Source: Desulfobacterales bacterium
GTDB taxonomy: Bacteria > Desulfobacterota > Desulfobacteria > Desulfobacterales > C00003060
Length of the DNA stretch: 6,148 nucleotides
Assembly (NCBI GenBank): GCA_030629475.1
Contig: DAOVOU010000146.1
Span: 1 to 6,148 of the forward strand
Reading direction: 5' to 3'
Shown: positions 1 through 4,546 of the stretch, one piece after another
How the letters are laid out: every line of letters begins with the position of its first letter
Position numbering within the stretch: position 1 is the stretch's first letter
Notes under the pieces: generated by a model
The model's input: the letters and a program-made list of their open reading frames with translations, nothing else
Databases searched by the model: none
What the model was told of the DNA's origin: nothing
Translations under genes and position numbers: made by a program

Positions 1-117
1 CGGGCCGAAATCGTCCAAATTCTTTATTTCCACAGGAAAGTCTCTCAAGAGCTGACACATCTCTCGGGTCTTTCCTGCATTTCGTGTAGCCAGCACCAAC
101 AACTGCCTTTCTGTCAT
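1..117 (-). CDS. rdgB: RdgB/HAM1 family XTP/dITP pyrophosphatase, N-terminal 39 codons
   Basis: The minus strand from the ATG at 115-117 encodes 39 residues running off the left edge. The segment LVLATRNAGKTREM followed by CQLLRDFPVEI and NLDDFGP is the family's N-terminal nucleotide-binding signature (LATxNxGKxxE, then LL and a D-rich turn). Family knowledge: these cytosolic homodimers hydrolyse non-canonical purine triphosphates (XTP, dITP, ITP) to monophosphate and pyrophosphate with Mg2+, keeping deaminated bases out of DNA and RNA. The usual length is about 190-205 residues, so roughly 80% lies outside the window. A purine run (AAGGGA) sits just upstream of the ATG. The gene is downstream of the MFS gene on the same strand, but the heptamer-repeat block separates them, so cotranscription is uncertain. 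Nothing in the visible part looks broken. Confidence 0.9.
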   Translation of the reverse strand, partial: MTERQLLVLATRNAGKTREMCQLLRDFPVEIKNLDDFGP

Positions 118-140
118 GGTTTTTTCCCTTTATCGTTATT

Positions 141-222
141 CGATTGTCGATTGTCGATTGTCGATTGTTGATTTGTTTTATTCAATCATCAATCATCAAT
201 CATCAATCATCAATCATCAATC
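141..222. repeat. Two opposed heptamer tandem arrays between rdgB and the MFS gene
   Basis: Four exact copies of CGATTGT occupy 141-168, with a degenerate fifth (TGATTTG) to 175. After a short T/A spacer, five exact copies of CAATCAT occupy 183-217 plus a partial CAATC. The two units share a GATTG/CAATC core in opposite orientation. The block can therefore fold into a long imperfect hairpin of 5-bp helices separated by 2-by-2 internal loops. It fills almost the whole gap between the MFS stop codon and rdgB. Units are far too short and have no spacers for CRISPR. It may act as a transcript-end or mRNA-stability structure, or be a slippage-generated spreading repeat. Neither role is shown by the sequence. 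Confidence 0.9.
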
Positions 223-229
223 CAAAGAT

Positions 230-1378
230 TCACGATCTCCGAAAAGCCCTGCCAAGATAAAAAAGGGCGATTAATGAAAATCCGAATACCATAATCCCGT
301 TTACAAAAAAAGGCATTTTATAACTCCAGACCTGGTTAAGCCAGCCGGAAAAGGCGGCAAAAACAAATATAGCCGACGTCCTGATGCAAAAGATGAGACC
401 TGAATTGCCCCCAAGTCTTGCAGCCGGGAAAAAATGAGCTGTAAGCACATCAGACTCTAAGATCGCCAGGGTATCACCCAGTGTATGAATCATCCTTATG
501 ATCAGGAGCCCATAAAGGGTGCTGGCAAAGGGCGTCATGAACTGAAAACAGCTCGAGATCAGAAGTCCCACAAGAAGCAAGAGGAATACCCTGTGTTTTT
601 TGTCCATAAGAATACCTGCAAACGGGACCAGAATGGCCATCCAGACCCCCAGGACAAAAAATACGATGCCTATCTCCTTCTTGTGCAAACCGATGGTGTC
701 CTTCATCAGGAGACTTATGCTGGACTGCTCCGCCCCAAAGTGGGTGCCGAGAACAAAAACCACGGCGATCAAGAAGAGGACATCCGGCTCCTTGATGTCT
801 TTCTTGTAGTCCTTAAAGCTGAAGACCACAGGTGGCGCATCTTCAAGAAGCAGTGATAACAAGACGATCATCATCGAAAGCACAAAGGCTCCTTTTATCA
901 TGGGCGCTGCACCAAAGGACTCATAGAGATAGCCCCCAAGAAGCGGACCGGATCCAAAACCGAGATAACCGCCAAGGTGAAGAAATGCCACCTTTTTTGC
1001 ACGTCCCGTGCTACCGATGAGCTTCAGGTAAAGAGACATCAAGATCACCCTGATGGCCGCTGCACCCACCCCTCCGAGAAGAACCGCAGCACATACACTG
1101 TAAAAATCTTTCAGAATAACAAGGAGCAAGAAATAGCCGCTGAAGCAAATCGCCCCCAGGGTCAGGGTCCTTTTCGGAGAAAAGCAATCCGAAAATACAC
1201 CAAGGGGGAGCACAAGGAGGATGCTTGAAAGCGAGTTGAGACCGATAGCAAATCCTATCTGCTGATCAGAAAAATCGTAGGTTTTAAAGACAAGGGGTAG
1301 ATAGGCAAGCACCATCCAGAAGGTAAAAAAATAGAGGAAATATGACAGAAAGAATACGACCGATCTGGATCTGCTCAT
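230..1378 (-). CDS. Major facilitator superfamily transporter, 382 aa
   Basis: The protein is a complete, highly hydrophobic polypeptide with about twelve membrane segments. They lie roughly at residues 6-28, 41-60, 70-90, 92-115, 130-152, 158-178, 198-217, 236-258, 264-283, 287-306, 325-345 and 351-375. A charged central loop near 180-197 divides it into two six-helix halves. The cytoplasmic loop after helix 2 (GVFSDCFSPKRT, about residues 60-71) matches MFS motif A, with its Asp and basic cluster. A Gly-rich GFGSGPLLGG stretch in helix 5 resembles motif C. The length is typical for the superfamily (380-420). The ATG is preceded by only a modest ribosome binding site (GGA, 7 nt away). I see no strong promoter. 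It probably moves a small solute at the inner membrane by secondary transport, but the substrate cannot be inferred from sequence or neighbours. Confidence 0.92.
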   Translation of the reverse strand: MSRSRSVVFFLSYFLYFFTFWMVLAYLPLVFKTYDFSDQQIGFAIGLNSLSSILLVLPLGVFSDCFSPKRTLTLGAICFSGYFLLLVILKDFYSVCAAVLLGGVGAAAIRVILMSLYLKLIGSTGRAKKVAFLHLGGYLGFGSGPLLGGYLYESFGAAPMIKGAFVLSMMIVLLSLLLEDAPPVVFSFKDYKKDIKEPDVLFLIAVVFVLGTHFGAEQSSISLLMKDTIGLHKKEIGIVFFVLGVWMAILVPFAGILMDKKHRVFLLLLVGLLISSCFQFMTPFASTLYGLLIIRMIHTLGDTLAILESDVLTAHFFPAARLGGNSGLIFCIRTSAIFVFAAFSGWLNQVWSYKMPFFVNGIMVFGFSLIALFYLGRAFRRS

Positions 1379-1428
1379 GCATGTTTCCAGGACAGCCAGA
1401 TATTTGAACGTCTCGGAATTTTGTACAA

Positions 1429-1445
1429 CCTATTGAGATAATAGG
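1429..1445. other. Small inverted repeat between the 80-aa gene and the MFS gene
   Basis: CCTATT, a five-base loop (GAGAT) and AATAGG form a perfect 6-bp stem. It lies between the stop of the 80-aa gene and the start of the MFS gene, both on the minus strand. On that strand the stem is followed by TTGTACAAAATT, not a true U-run, so it is at best a weak or factor-dependent terminator. It could also be fortuitous. Confidence 0.3.
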
Positions 1446-1486
1446 GCTTTGCCAGCATTATTCTCTTGCCTCAGGAATGGAATGTT

Positions 1487-1508
1487 GGAACGAAGCGGAG
1501 CTAAATTC
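1487..1508 (-). repeat. 22-nt dispersed repeat, copy 1 (GCTCCGCTTCG element)
   Basis: Read on the minus strand, this 22-mer has the core TTAGCTCCGCTTCG and matches 20 of 22 positions at 2426-2447 on the plus strand. The two differences are both pyrimidine swaps. It begins 15 bases beyond the stop codon of the 80-aa gene. Next to it is a GGAATGGAATGTTGGAA stretch, similar to the TTGGAATAATGGAATGATGG that follows copy 2. The pair therefore looks like one small mobile-style or slippage repeat family placed at gene 3' ends. Confidence 0.75.
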
Positions 1509-1523
1509 TTTCTCAATGTCATT

Positions 1524-1766
1524 CTATTTAACAAGCTTTAGCCTCTTCTTTTTCTCCTTTTTCTCTTCTTCTTGCTGCTTGTTGCAGACCTTGCAGATGT
1601 TTTTTTCGCAGGAGTCTCGAAGCGATTTCAGCACGTATTCCAGATGCTGCAAAGGATTACCTTCAAGATGACCGCTATTGATGTAATCCAGCCCTACCTT
1701 TTGCAGCACAGCCAAGATAGTTCTGTACTCCTGCCTGTACTCCTTTATGAAATCTTTTTCTTCCAT
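1524..1766 (-). CDS. Hypothetical 80-aa protein with Cys cluster and Lys-rich tail
   Basis: I do not recognise the family. The ATG at 1764-1766 is chosen because GAGGTG sits 4 nt upstream of it and a TTGACA / AATAAA promoter lies some 55 nt further up. An in-frame GTG at 1821-1823 would add 19 residues but has a poorly placed ribosome binding site. The protein opens with MEEKDFIKEYRQEYRTILAVLQ, an amphipathic helix-like segment. A Cys motif follows near residues 50-60 (C-x4-C-x2-C, in SCEKNICKVC). It ends in a strongly charged Lys/Glu coil-like tail. Three closely spaced cysteines suggest a small metal site or a half-site completed by dimerisation, which is inference. It is cytosolic, with no signal peptide or membrane segment. 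The strong translation signals argue that it is real. Confidence 0.7.
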   Translation of the reverse strand: MEEKDFIKEYRQEYRTILAVLQKVGLDYINSGHLEGNPLQHLEYVLKSLRDSCEKNICKVCNKQQEEEKKEKKKRLKLVK

Positions 1767-1828
1767 CACACACCTCAAGATTTGCCAATCTCCGCTGTAA
1801 CCTTTCAACCTTTTCGAGGTCACATCAG

Positions 1829-1856
1829 TTTATTCTGATCTTCCTGCTTTTGTCAA
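1829..1856 (-). promoter_or_regulatory. Sigma-70-type promoter for the 80-aa gene
   Basis: On the minus strand a perfect -35 box TTGACA (1851-1856) is followed, after 16 nt, by AATAAA (1829-1834, four of six matches to TATAAT). The predicted start near 1822 gives a leader of about 55 nt before the ATG at 1766. It overlaps the last codons of the upstream ORF remnant. Confidence 0.5.
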
Positions 1857-1982
1857 TCTCTGCCCAGTCGTTAAGGGTCTTTTCAAGCATTACGGCATCA
1901 TTGGCTCTGCCTTTTTCTGTTCCCTTTAGCATTAGGAATCCTTGACCAGGAACTTCATTTATGATATTTTCTCTTGAGATTT

Positions 1983-1991
1983 TGCTATGAT
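1983..1991 (+). promoter_or_regulatory. Extended -10 promoter element upstream of the PilZ gene
   Basis: TGCTATGAT fits an extended -10 (TGn followed by TATGAT, five of six matches to TATAAT). No good -35 is present at 17 nt, as is usual for extended -10 promoters. Transcription would start near 1998 and give a leader of about 90 nt that contains the hairpin at 2038-2058. An alternative is TTGACC (1942-1947) with TATTTT (1965-1970) at 17 nt spacing. Confidence 0.4.
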
Positions 1992-2037
1992 ATGTTAACC
2001 TCTAACCAAAAGGATGCTGTGAACTGAATACCGAGAC

Positions 2038-2058
2038 CCCATTTCTCACAAGAATGGG
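2038..2058 (+). other. Hairpin in the predicted leader of the PilZ gene
   Basis: CCCATTTCT pairs with AGAATGGG with one bulged T, giving an 8-bp stem closed by a CACA tetraloop. It ends 18 nt before the AAAGGA ribosome binding site of the PilZ gene. The following bases (CGGCGTTTTGTGCTTTTG) are T-rich but interrupted, so a leaky terminator or attenuator is possible. The sequence lacks the conserved bases of the GEMM cyclic di-GMP riboswitches. A function is not established. Confidence 0.4.
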
Positions 2059-2088
2059 CGGCGTTTTGTGCTTTTGAAAGGATATGGC

Positions 2089-2433
2089 ATGATGAACGAC
2101 CTATCGGAGAAAAGATCTGAGCCCAGAACTGAGCTAAAAAAATATCACAGTGTTGAGTTCAAGATTGCTGATCTCGGCTCCCTTTACCAATTCAAGATAT
2201 GGAATATATCATCTAAAGGTATGTGTCTGTTGGTGAGGGAAGACTCTGATGTTTTGAAGTATATAGAGGTTGGGAACGTATTTGATATGAAATGCTACAT
2301 GACTGATTTCTCACTGCCACCCGAAAATCTGAAGATAGAGATCAAGCATATCACAAAGGAACACATGGGACGATTCAAGGGACACTATCTAGTTGGCTTG
2401 TTAATCTTAGAAAACCAGAAAGGGGGAACTTAG
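2089..2433 (+). CDS. PilZ-domain protein, putative cyclic di-GMP receptor, 114 aa
   Basis: This is a single-domain protein. The PilZ ligand signature is visible. The RxxxR arginine pair is in EKRSEPRTE (about residues 8-13). Some 30 residues later comes NISSKG, matching the (D/N)xSxxG motif, in the usual beta-strand context (FKIWNISSKGMCLLV). Family knowledge: the arginines and the DxSxxG loop wrap intercalated cyclic di-GMP, and such small proteins relay the signal to motility, polysaccharide or other partners in the cytosol. The start ATG at 2089 is chosen because AAAGGA (2077-2082) lies 6 nt upstream. An in-frame GTG at 2068 precedes that site and is less likely. The length is normal for a stand-alone PilZ. 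It is monocistronic and convergent with the radical SAM gene. The stop codon lies inside the 22-nt repeat, so the repeat may have supplied the end of the gene. Confidence 0.85.
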   Translation: MMNDLSEKRSEPRTELKKYHSVEFKIADLGSLYQFKIWNISSKGMCLLVREDSDVLKYIEVGNVFDMKCYMTDFSLPPENLKIEIKHITKEHMGRFKGHYLVGLLILENQKGGT

Positions 2434-2447
2434 CTCCGCTTCGCTCC
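2426..2447 (+). repeat. 22-nt dispersed repeat, copy 2, overlapping the PilZ stop codon
   Basis: This matches copy 1 (1487-1508, other strand) at 20 of 22 bases. The PilZ stop codon TAG (2431-2433) is part of the repeat's TTAGCTCC. Within and after it, CTCCGC recurs (CTCCGCTTCGCTCCGC). The next bases, AATTGGAATAATGGAATGATGG, are a second word-repeat. Confidence 0.75.
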
Positions 2448-2499
2448 GCAATTGGAATAATGGAATGATGGAAGTGAACTGGGGATCAACAAATACCAC

Positions 2500-2515
2500 A
2501 ACTTTTCGAGAAGTT
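2500..2515. terminator. Weak possible bidirectional terminator hairpin
   Basis: AACTT-TTCGAG-AAGTT can form a 5-6 bp stem with a small loop, midway between the convergent PilZ and radical SAM genes. There is no T-run on either side. The stem is short and A/T-rich, so intrinsic termination here is doubtful. Confidence 0.2.
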
Positions 2516-2529
2516 ACAATCCCGAGACA

Positions 2530-3570
2530 TTAAGTTAGCGAGTTTTCAACCCTTACGGTATTTTCACGAACCGTTGGATCCGGCACGACGCGAAGTTCCT
2601 TGAGGTCGAATCGCTGGATGAGCTGCTTGATGTTGTGATTGCTTAGGCCTTTCACCTTGGGAATCTCACGGGGACGAACTCTTAGGATAATCCGCTTGGA
2701 TAACGTCTTTTGCATCTCAAGCTCTCGGGCTGCGAGGTCAAGAAAAATGGCCGAATGAACCAGGTGCCCGAATGCCGGATGAAACGGGCCGGCAACTACA
2801 GCGCCCGGTTCTAACAGGCTCCCGCTGGCCTGGAGTCCCATCCGGATCACGGATATGGCCCGGGCTTCAAAAAGGAGATAGAGCCTTTTGGTCAGCTCTA
2901 CTGCATCGGCAAGAGAAAGTGGTTTGAACCGACTCGAACCGTACCACTTTTCAAGGACCGTGTTTTTCACCACAACCGTAGGATAGATGCGTACGAAATC
3001 TGGCTTGAGCTCAGCCACTGTTCGACCGGTCTCGAGGATCGATCCCGTGGTGTCTCCTGGAAGACCGGGCATAATCTGAAGGCCTATCCTTAGACCATGA
3101 TCTTTCAGGAGTTTGACCGCATTTCTTGTATCCTCTGCTGTGTGACCGCGTCGGCTCAGGGAAAGCACAGTGTCATCCATGGACTGGGCTCCCACCTCAA
3201 CCACTCCAACCGTATAGGGAGTCAAGGCCTTTAGTACGTCGCTTGTGATGGTATCTGGTCGAGTGGAAAAGCGGATGCTGTCCACCTGGCCCTTTTCAAC
3301 AAACCCTTGGGCCTCATCCAAAAGAGACTGCTGGTAAGGTTTTGGCAGTCCAAGAAAAGTCCCTCCATAGAAGGCCACCTCTACCCGGCCCCGGTGATAC
3401 CCCTTGAACCCCAGGAACCGGGATGTCGTCTCTTGGACCTGTTGCACCGAAAGTCTGGTATGTTCCTGACCCGTAATCGACGTCTGATTACAGAATACGC
3501 ACCGGTGCGGACACCCCATGTTGGGAATGAAGAGGGGGATGATGAAGGGCTTGGGACTTTGATTATTCAT
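2530..3570 (-). CDS. Elp3-like radical SAM protein, 346 aa
   Basis: The N-terminus carries the radical SAM iron-sulfur motif CxxxCxxC (CPHRCVFC, Cys20, Cys24 and Cys27), which binds a [4Fe-4S] cluster that cleaves S-adenosylmethionine. Further core motifs follow in order: AFYGGTF (AdoMet-binding GGE-type strand), FSTRPDTI, VEVGAQSMDD, LSRRGHT, QIMPGLPGDT, VRIYPTVV and SVIRMGLQ. The C-terminal 80 residues form a basic extension. This set matches the bacterial COG1243/Elp3-like radical SAM group, but the GNAT acetyltransferase domain of true Elp3 (about 500 aa) is absent. The substrate is unknown; tRNA or another macromolecule is possible by analogy. The ATG at 3568-3570 has AAGGTGG just upstream. 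An in-frame GTG at 3589-3591 would add 7 residues with no better signal. All key cysteines are intact and the gene looks functional. A candidate promoter lies at 3642-3669. Confidence 0.9.
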   Translation of the reverse strand: MNNQSPKPFIIPLFIPNMGCPHRCVFCNQTSITGQEHTRLSVQQVQETTSRFLGFKGYHRGRVEVAFYGGTFLGLPKPYQQSLLDEAQGFVEKGQVDSIRFSTRPDTITSDVLKALTPYTVGVVEVGAQSMDDTVLSLSRRGHTAEDTRNAVKLLKDHGLRIGLQIMPGLPGDTTGSILETGRTVAELKPDFVRIYPTVVVKNTVLEKWYGSSRFKPLSLADAVELTKRLYLLFEARAISVIRMGLQASGSLLEPGAVVAGPFHPAFGHLVHSAIFLDLAARELEMQKTLSKRIILRVRPREIPKVKGLSNHNIKQLIQRFDLKELRVVPDPTVRENTVRVENSLT

Positions 3571-3641
3571 GAACCACCTTACTGAAACCACTTAGAAACG
3601 TTCCTCCCTTGACTCAGCTTGAACTTTGGGGTCAGTGCTAC

Positions 3642-3671
3642 ATTCTTGACTGGTGCCTATGCTTGTCAAGA
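3642..3671 (-). promoter_or_regulatory. Candidate promoter of the radical SAM gene overlapped by an inverted repeat
   Basis: On the minus strand TTGACA (3664-3669) is followed after 16 nt by AAGAAT (3642-3647, four of six matches), about 75 nt upstream of the start codon. A perfect 7-bp inverted repeat, TCTTGAC (3644-3650) and GTCAAGA (3665-3671) with a 14-bp centre, has arms that largely coincide with the -10 and -35 boxes. An operator for a dimeric repressor is one reading. The other is a relic of a REP-type mobile element, because the adjoining GGGGTCAGTGCTACATTC recalls such borders from memory. Confidence 0.35.
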
Positions 3672-3702
3672 GTGTACCCTGTTGTCTCTCATAGCGTTTT
3701 AC

Positions 3703-3807
3703 CTATTGTTTTTCTTGTTTTTTCTTTTTTGCTTTCTTTTTTGCGTCTTTTTTTGTGTTTGTTTGTTTTACTTTTTTCGCTTTATCCTTCTTACCTTTAT
3801 CTCCCAT
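3703..3807 (-). CDS. Lysine-rich microprotein, 34 aa (17 Lys)
   Basis: The start ATG (3805-3807) is preceded by GGAG with 5 nt spacing, a strong ribosome binding site. The protein begins MGDKGKKDKAKKVKQ and ends KKKKQEKQ with a TAG at 3703-3705. Half of its residues are lysine, and the rest are mostly Gln, Ala, Asp, Thr. It has no hydrophobic core, so it must be disordered in isolation and is expected to bind nucleic acid or another polyanion. I recall small bacterial proteins opening with MGDK(S/G)-type Lys-rich sequence, but I cannot name a family or role. The other strand of the same DNA is extremely T-rich and gives hydrophobic open frames, which I treat as shadows. It lies just downstream of, and overlaps, the end of the decayed TIR-like reading frame. 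The good ribosome binding site is the main argument that it is a real gene. Confidence 0.6.
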   Translation of the reverse strand: MGDKGKKDKAKKVKQTNTKKDAKKKAKKKKQEKQ

Positions 3808-3875
3808 ATCTTCTCCACCACCTTTTCGAAAAAATTGAAATTATTAACCCTAAAATCACTCCACCGTATAGCCCA

Positions 3876-4043
3876 AGCACCTATAGCAGTTGCAATACCT
3901 AATTCGTAAAGTACGTTGAACTTCTACTCTTTCTGGCTTATCAAAGCCTGCCTTTTTCGCTGCGACACATATAGTATCTTTGAATTTCCTATCAAATGAA
4001 TCGTGAAAAGGCATACACACGAAAAGACCGGGTTCAGATTTTC
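3876..4043 (-). pseudogene. Remnant of a TIR-like / nucleoside 2-deoxyribosyltransferase-like domain, deleted and frameshifted
   Basis: Reading from the end of the TGAAC array, one frame gives PGLFVCMPFHDSFDRKFKDT and then AAKKAGFDKPERVEV. This is the first beta-alpha-beta of the TIR-like/NDT-like fold (FVxMPF, then AGF-x-RV). The other hallmark, NVLYELGIA, appears at once afterwards but in a shifted frame (3923-3876). In intact relatives about 25-35 residues (the VIADLT strand and its helix) lie between the two. An internal deletion with a frameshift has therefore joined them at about 3913-3923, and the sequence degrades after ATAIGA. Family knowledge: such domains hydrolyse or bind nucleotides and NAD-like substrates, often as effectors in defence. 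The reading frame runs on from the AlbA_2 stub through the repeat array, so it has no independent start. It is not expected to be functional. Confidence 0.6.
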
Positions 4044-4090
4044 GGTGAACCCTGAACCTCTGAACCGTGAACCCATGAACCCGTGAACGG
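4044..4090. repeat. TGAAC word array inside a mosaic pseudogene
   Basis: Six TGAAC words start at 4046, 4053, 4061, 4068, 4076 and 4084, i.e. every 7-8 bases, separated by CC, CCTC, CG, CCA and similar (TGAACCCTGAACCTCTGAACC and so on). The array sits exactly between the AlbA_2 stub and the TIR-like remnant and keeps the minus-strand frame open, coding for Arg/Val/His-rich filler. It resembles the heptamer array at 141-222 in period but not in sequence. Confidence 0.85.
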
Positions 4091-4101
4091 TTACGCTTCA
4101 T

Positions 4102-4170
4102 CGACGAAAGGTCGCGCTTAAACTCAAGCGTCTTTCCCTCGGCACTGTTGAGAAGCTGGGTAATATTCAT
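4102..4170 (-). pseudogene. N-terminal stub of an AlbA_2 (Schlafen-type) domain protein
   Basis: The ATG at 4168-4170, preceded by a GGATG-type ribosome binding site, opens a frame whose first 23 residues are MNITQLLNSAEGKTLEFKRD followed by LSS. The phrase EGKTLEFKRDLSS is the diagnostic start of AlbA_2 / divergent AAA-4 proteins, which are normally 300-550 residues. After LSS the family sequence (usually a hydrophobic helix and AFANTxGG) is missing, and the frame enters the TGAAC array and then the TIR-like remnant. Family knowledge: AlbA_2 proteins are predicted nucleic-acid-binding regulators or ATP-binding proteins, and several are found in defence islands. In this window only the front survives, so the gene is dead unless the hybrid frame (104 codons to 3856) is expressed. 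Confidence 0.7.
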
Positions 4171-4375
4171 GGTTCATCCAGTCCAAAGAATTATCGGTAT
4201 TTTCCCCGTGTATATCACCCGGCGACAGTTTCGGCAACAACCTGTTCGTCTTAGCTTTTTTCGGTTCCGCCGCGGAGCCATTGTCAGTTTCTGTGTGTGC
4301 TCGTCTGCGCCTGCCCTGTAGGGAAGAATGACCGTACCGGGGTCGGTCTGTGGCTAATTTCTATTCTAAGCCCTT

Positions 4376-4389
4376 ATTTTGCGCAAAAT
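4376..4389. repeat. Perfect 14-bp palindrome ATTTTGCGCAAAAT
   Basis: The 14 bases are self-complementary without a spacer, centred on GCGC. It lies 158 bases upstream of the exported-protein genes in non-coding DNA. Perfect palindromes of this length commonly bind dimeric helix-turn-helix regulators. A regulatory role here is inference, and no adjacent regulator gene is seen. Confidence 0.5.
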
Positions 4390-4426
4390 CTGACGTTTTG
4401 TGTTGTAATGTCTGATATTTGGCGTG

Positions 4427-4470
4427 GTCCGACCCGATTCAAAGGTATGTCCGACCCGATTCAAAGGTAT
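4427..4470. repeat. Tandem duplication of a 22-bp unit
   Basis: Two exact, abutting copies (4427-4448 and 4449-4470) of a 22-bp unit beginning GTCCGACCCGATTC and ending AAAGGTAT. The perfect identity suggests a recent duplication or a selected double binding site. It lies between the palindrome and the first exported-protein gene. Confidence 0.95.
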
Positions 4471-4546
4471 CCCCTAGTAGCTTCCTACATCGGCTGGCTG
4501 GTCGCATTTATGTATGATGTTGACAAAGACAATTGTGTAGGAGTAA

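Larger units (their letters stand above)
1825..2001 (-). pseudogene. 5'-truncated ORF remnant, 58 codons, unrecognised
   Basis: One minus-strand frame is open from just after a TAG (2002-2004) to a TGA (1825-1827). It reads as sensible protein, with segments such as YHSKISRENIINEVPGQGF and KGTEKGRANDAVMLEKTL ending KSRKIRIN. There is no start codon in its first 28 residues; the first Met is internal and has no ribosome binding site. The composition (charged, mixed, one Trp) is protein-like rather than random. The simplest reading is the C-terminal remnant of a gene whose front has been lost. I cannot name the family. It could also be a chance open frame, since 58 codons is short. Confidence 0.35.
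4171..4546. other. 376-bp stretch without a recognisable gene
   Basis: This region separates the minus-strand mosaic pseudogene from the plus-strand exported-protein genes, so it should contain divergent promoters. No frame gives family-like protein. I see a GC-rich inverted repeat GGTTCC-GCCGC-GGAGCC near 4264-4280, the 14-bp palindrome at 4376-4389, the 22-bp tandem duplication at 4427-4470, and a lone TTGACA at 4520-4525 without a convincing -10. One minus-strand frame (about 4171-4310) is open and charged, but it has no start or known motif. Confidence 0.6.

Noticed and set aside
141..222. CRISPR array
   Set aside because: Units are 7 bp and directly abutting, with no spacers and no cas genes nearby.
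485..1228. Several plus-strand open frames opposite the MFS gene
   Set aside because: They are antisense shadows of a clearly membrane-coding minus-strand gene, with no family-like sequence or ribosome binding sites.
1998..2088. Cyclic di-GMP riboswitch in the PilZ leader
   Set aside because: The conserved GEMM bases and the two-hairpin layout are missing; only one simple hairpin is present.
3609..3909. Two overlapping plus-strand frames rich in Phe and Leu that look like membrane proteins
   Set aside because: Their hydrophobicity comes from the T-rich complement of the Lys-rich microprotein. Two frames give the same impression, and neither has a good start or family motif.
4171..4310. Open minus-strand frame reading into the AlbA_2 stub region
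   Set aside because: It has charged, protein-like stretches but no start codon with a ribosome binding site and no family I recognise. It is too short to separate from chance.
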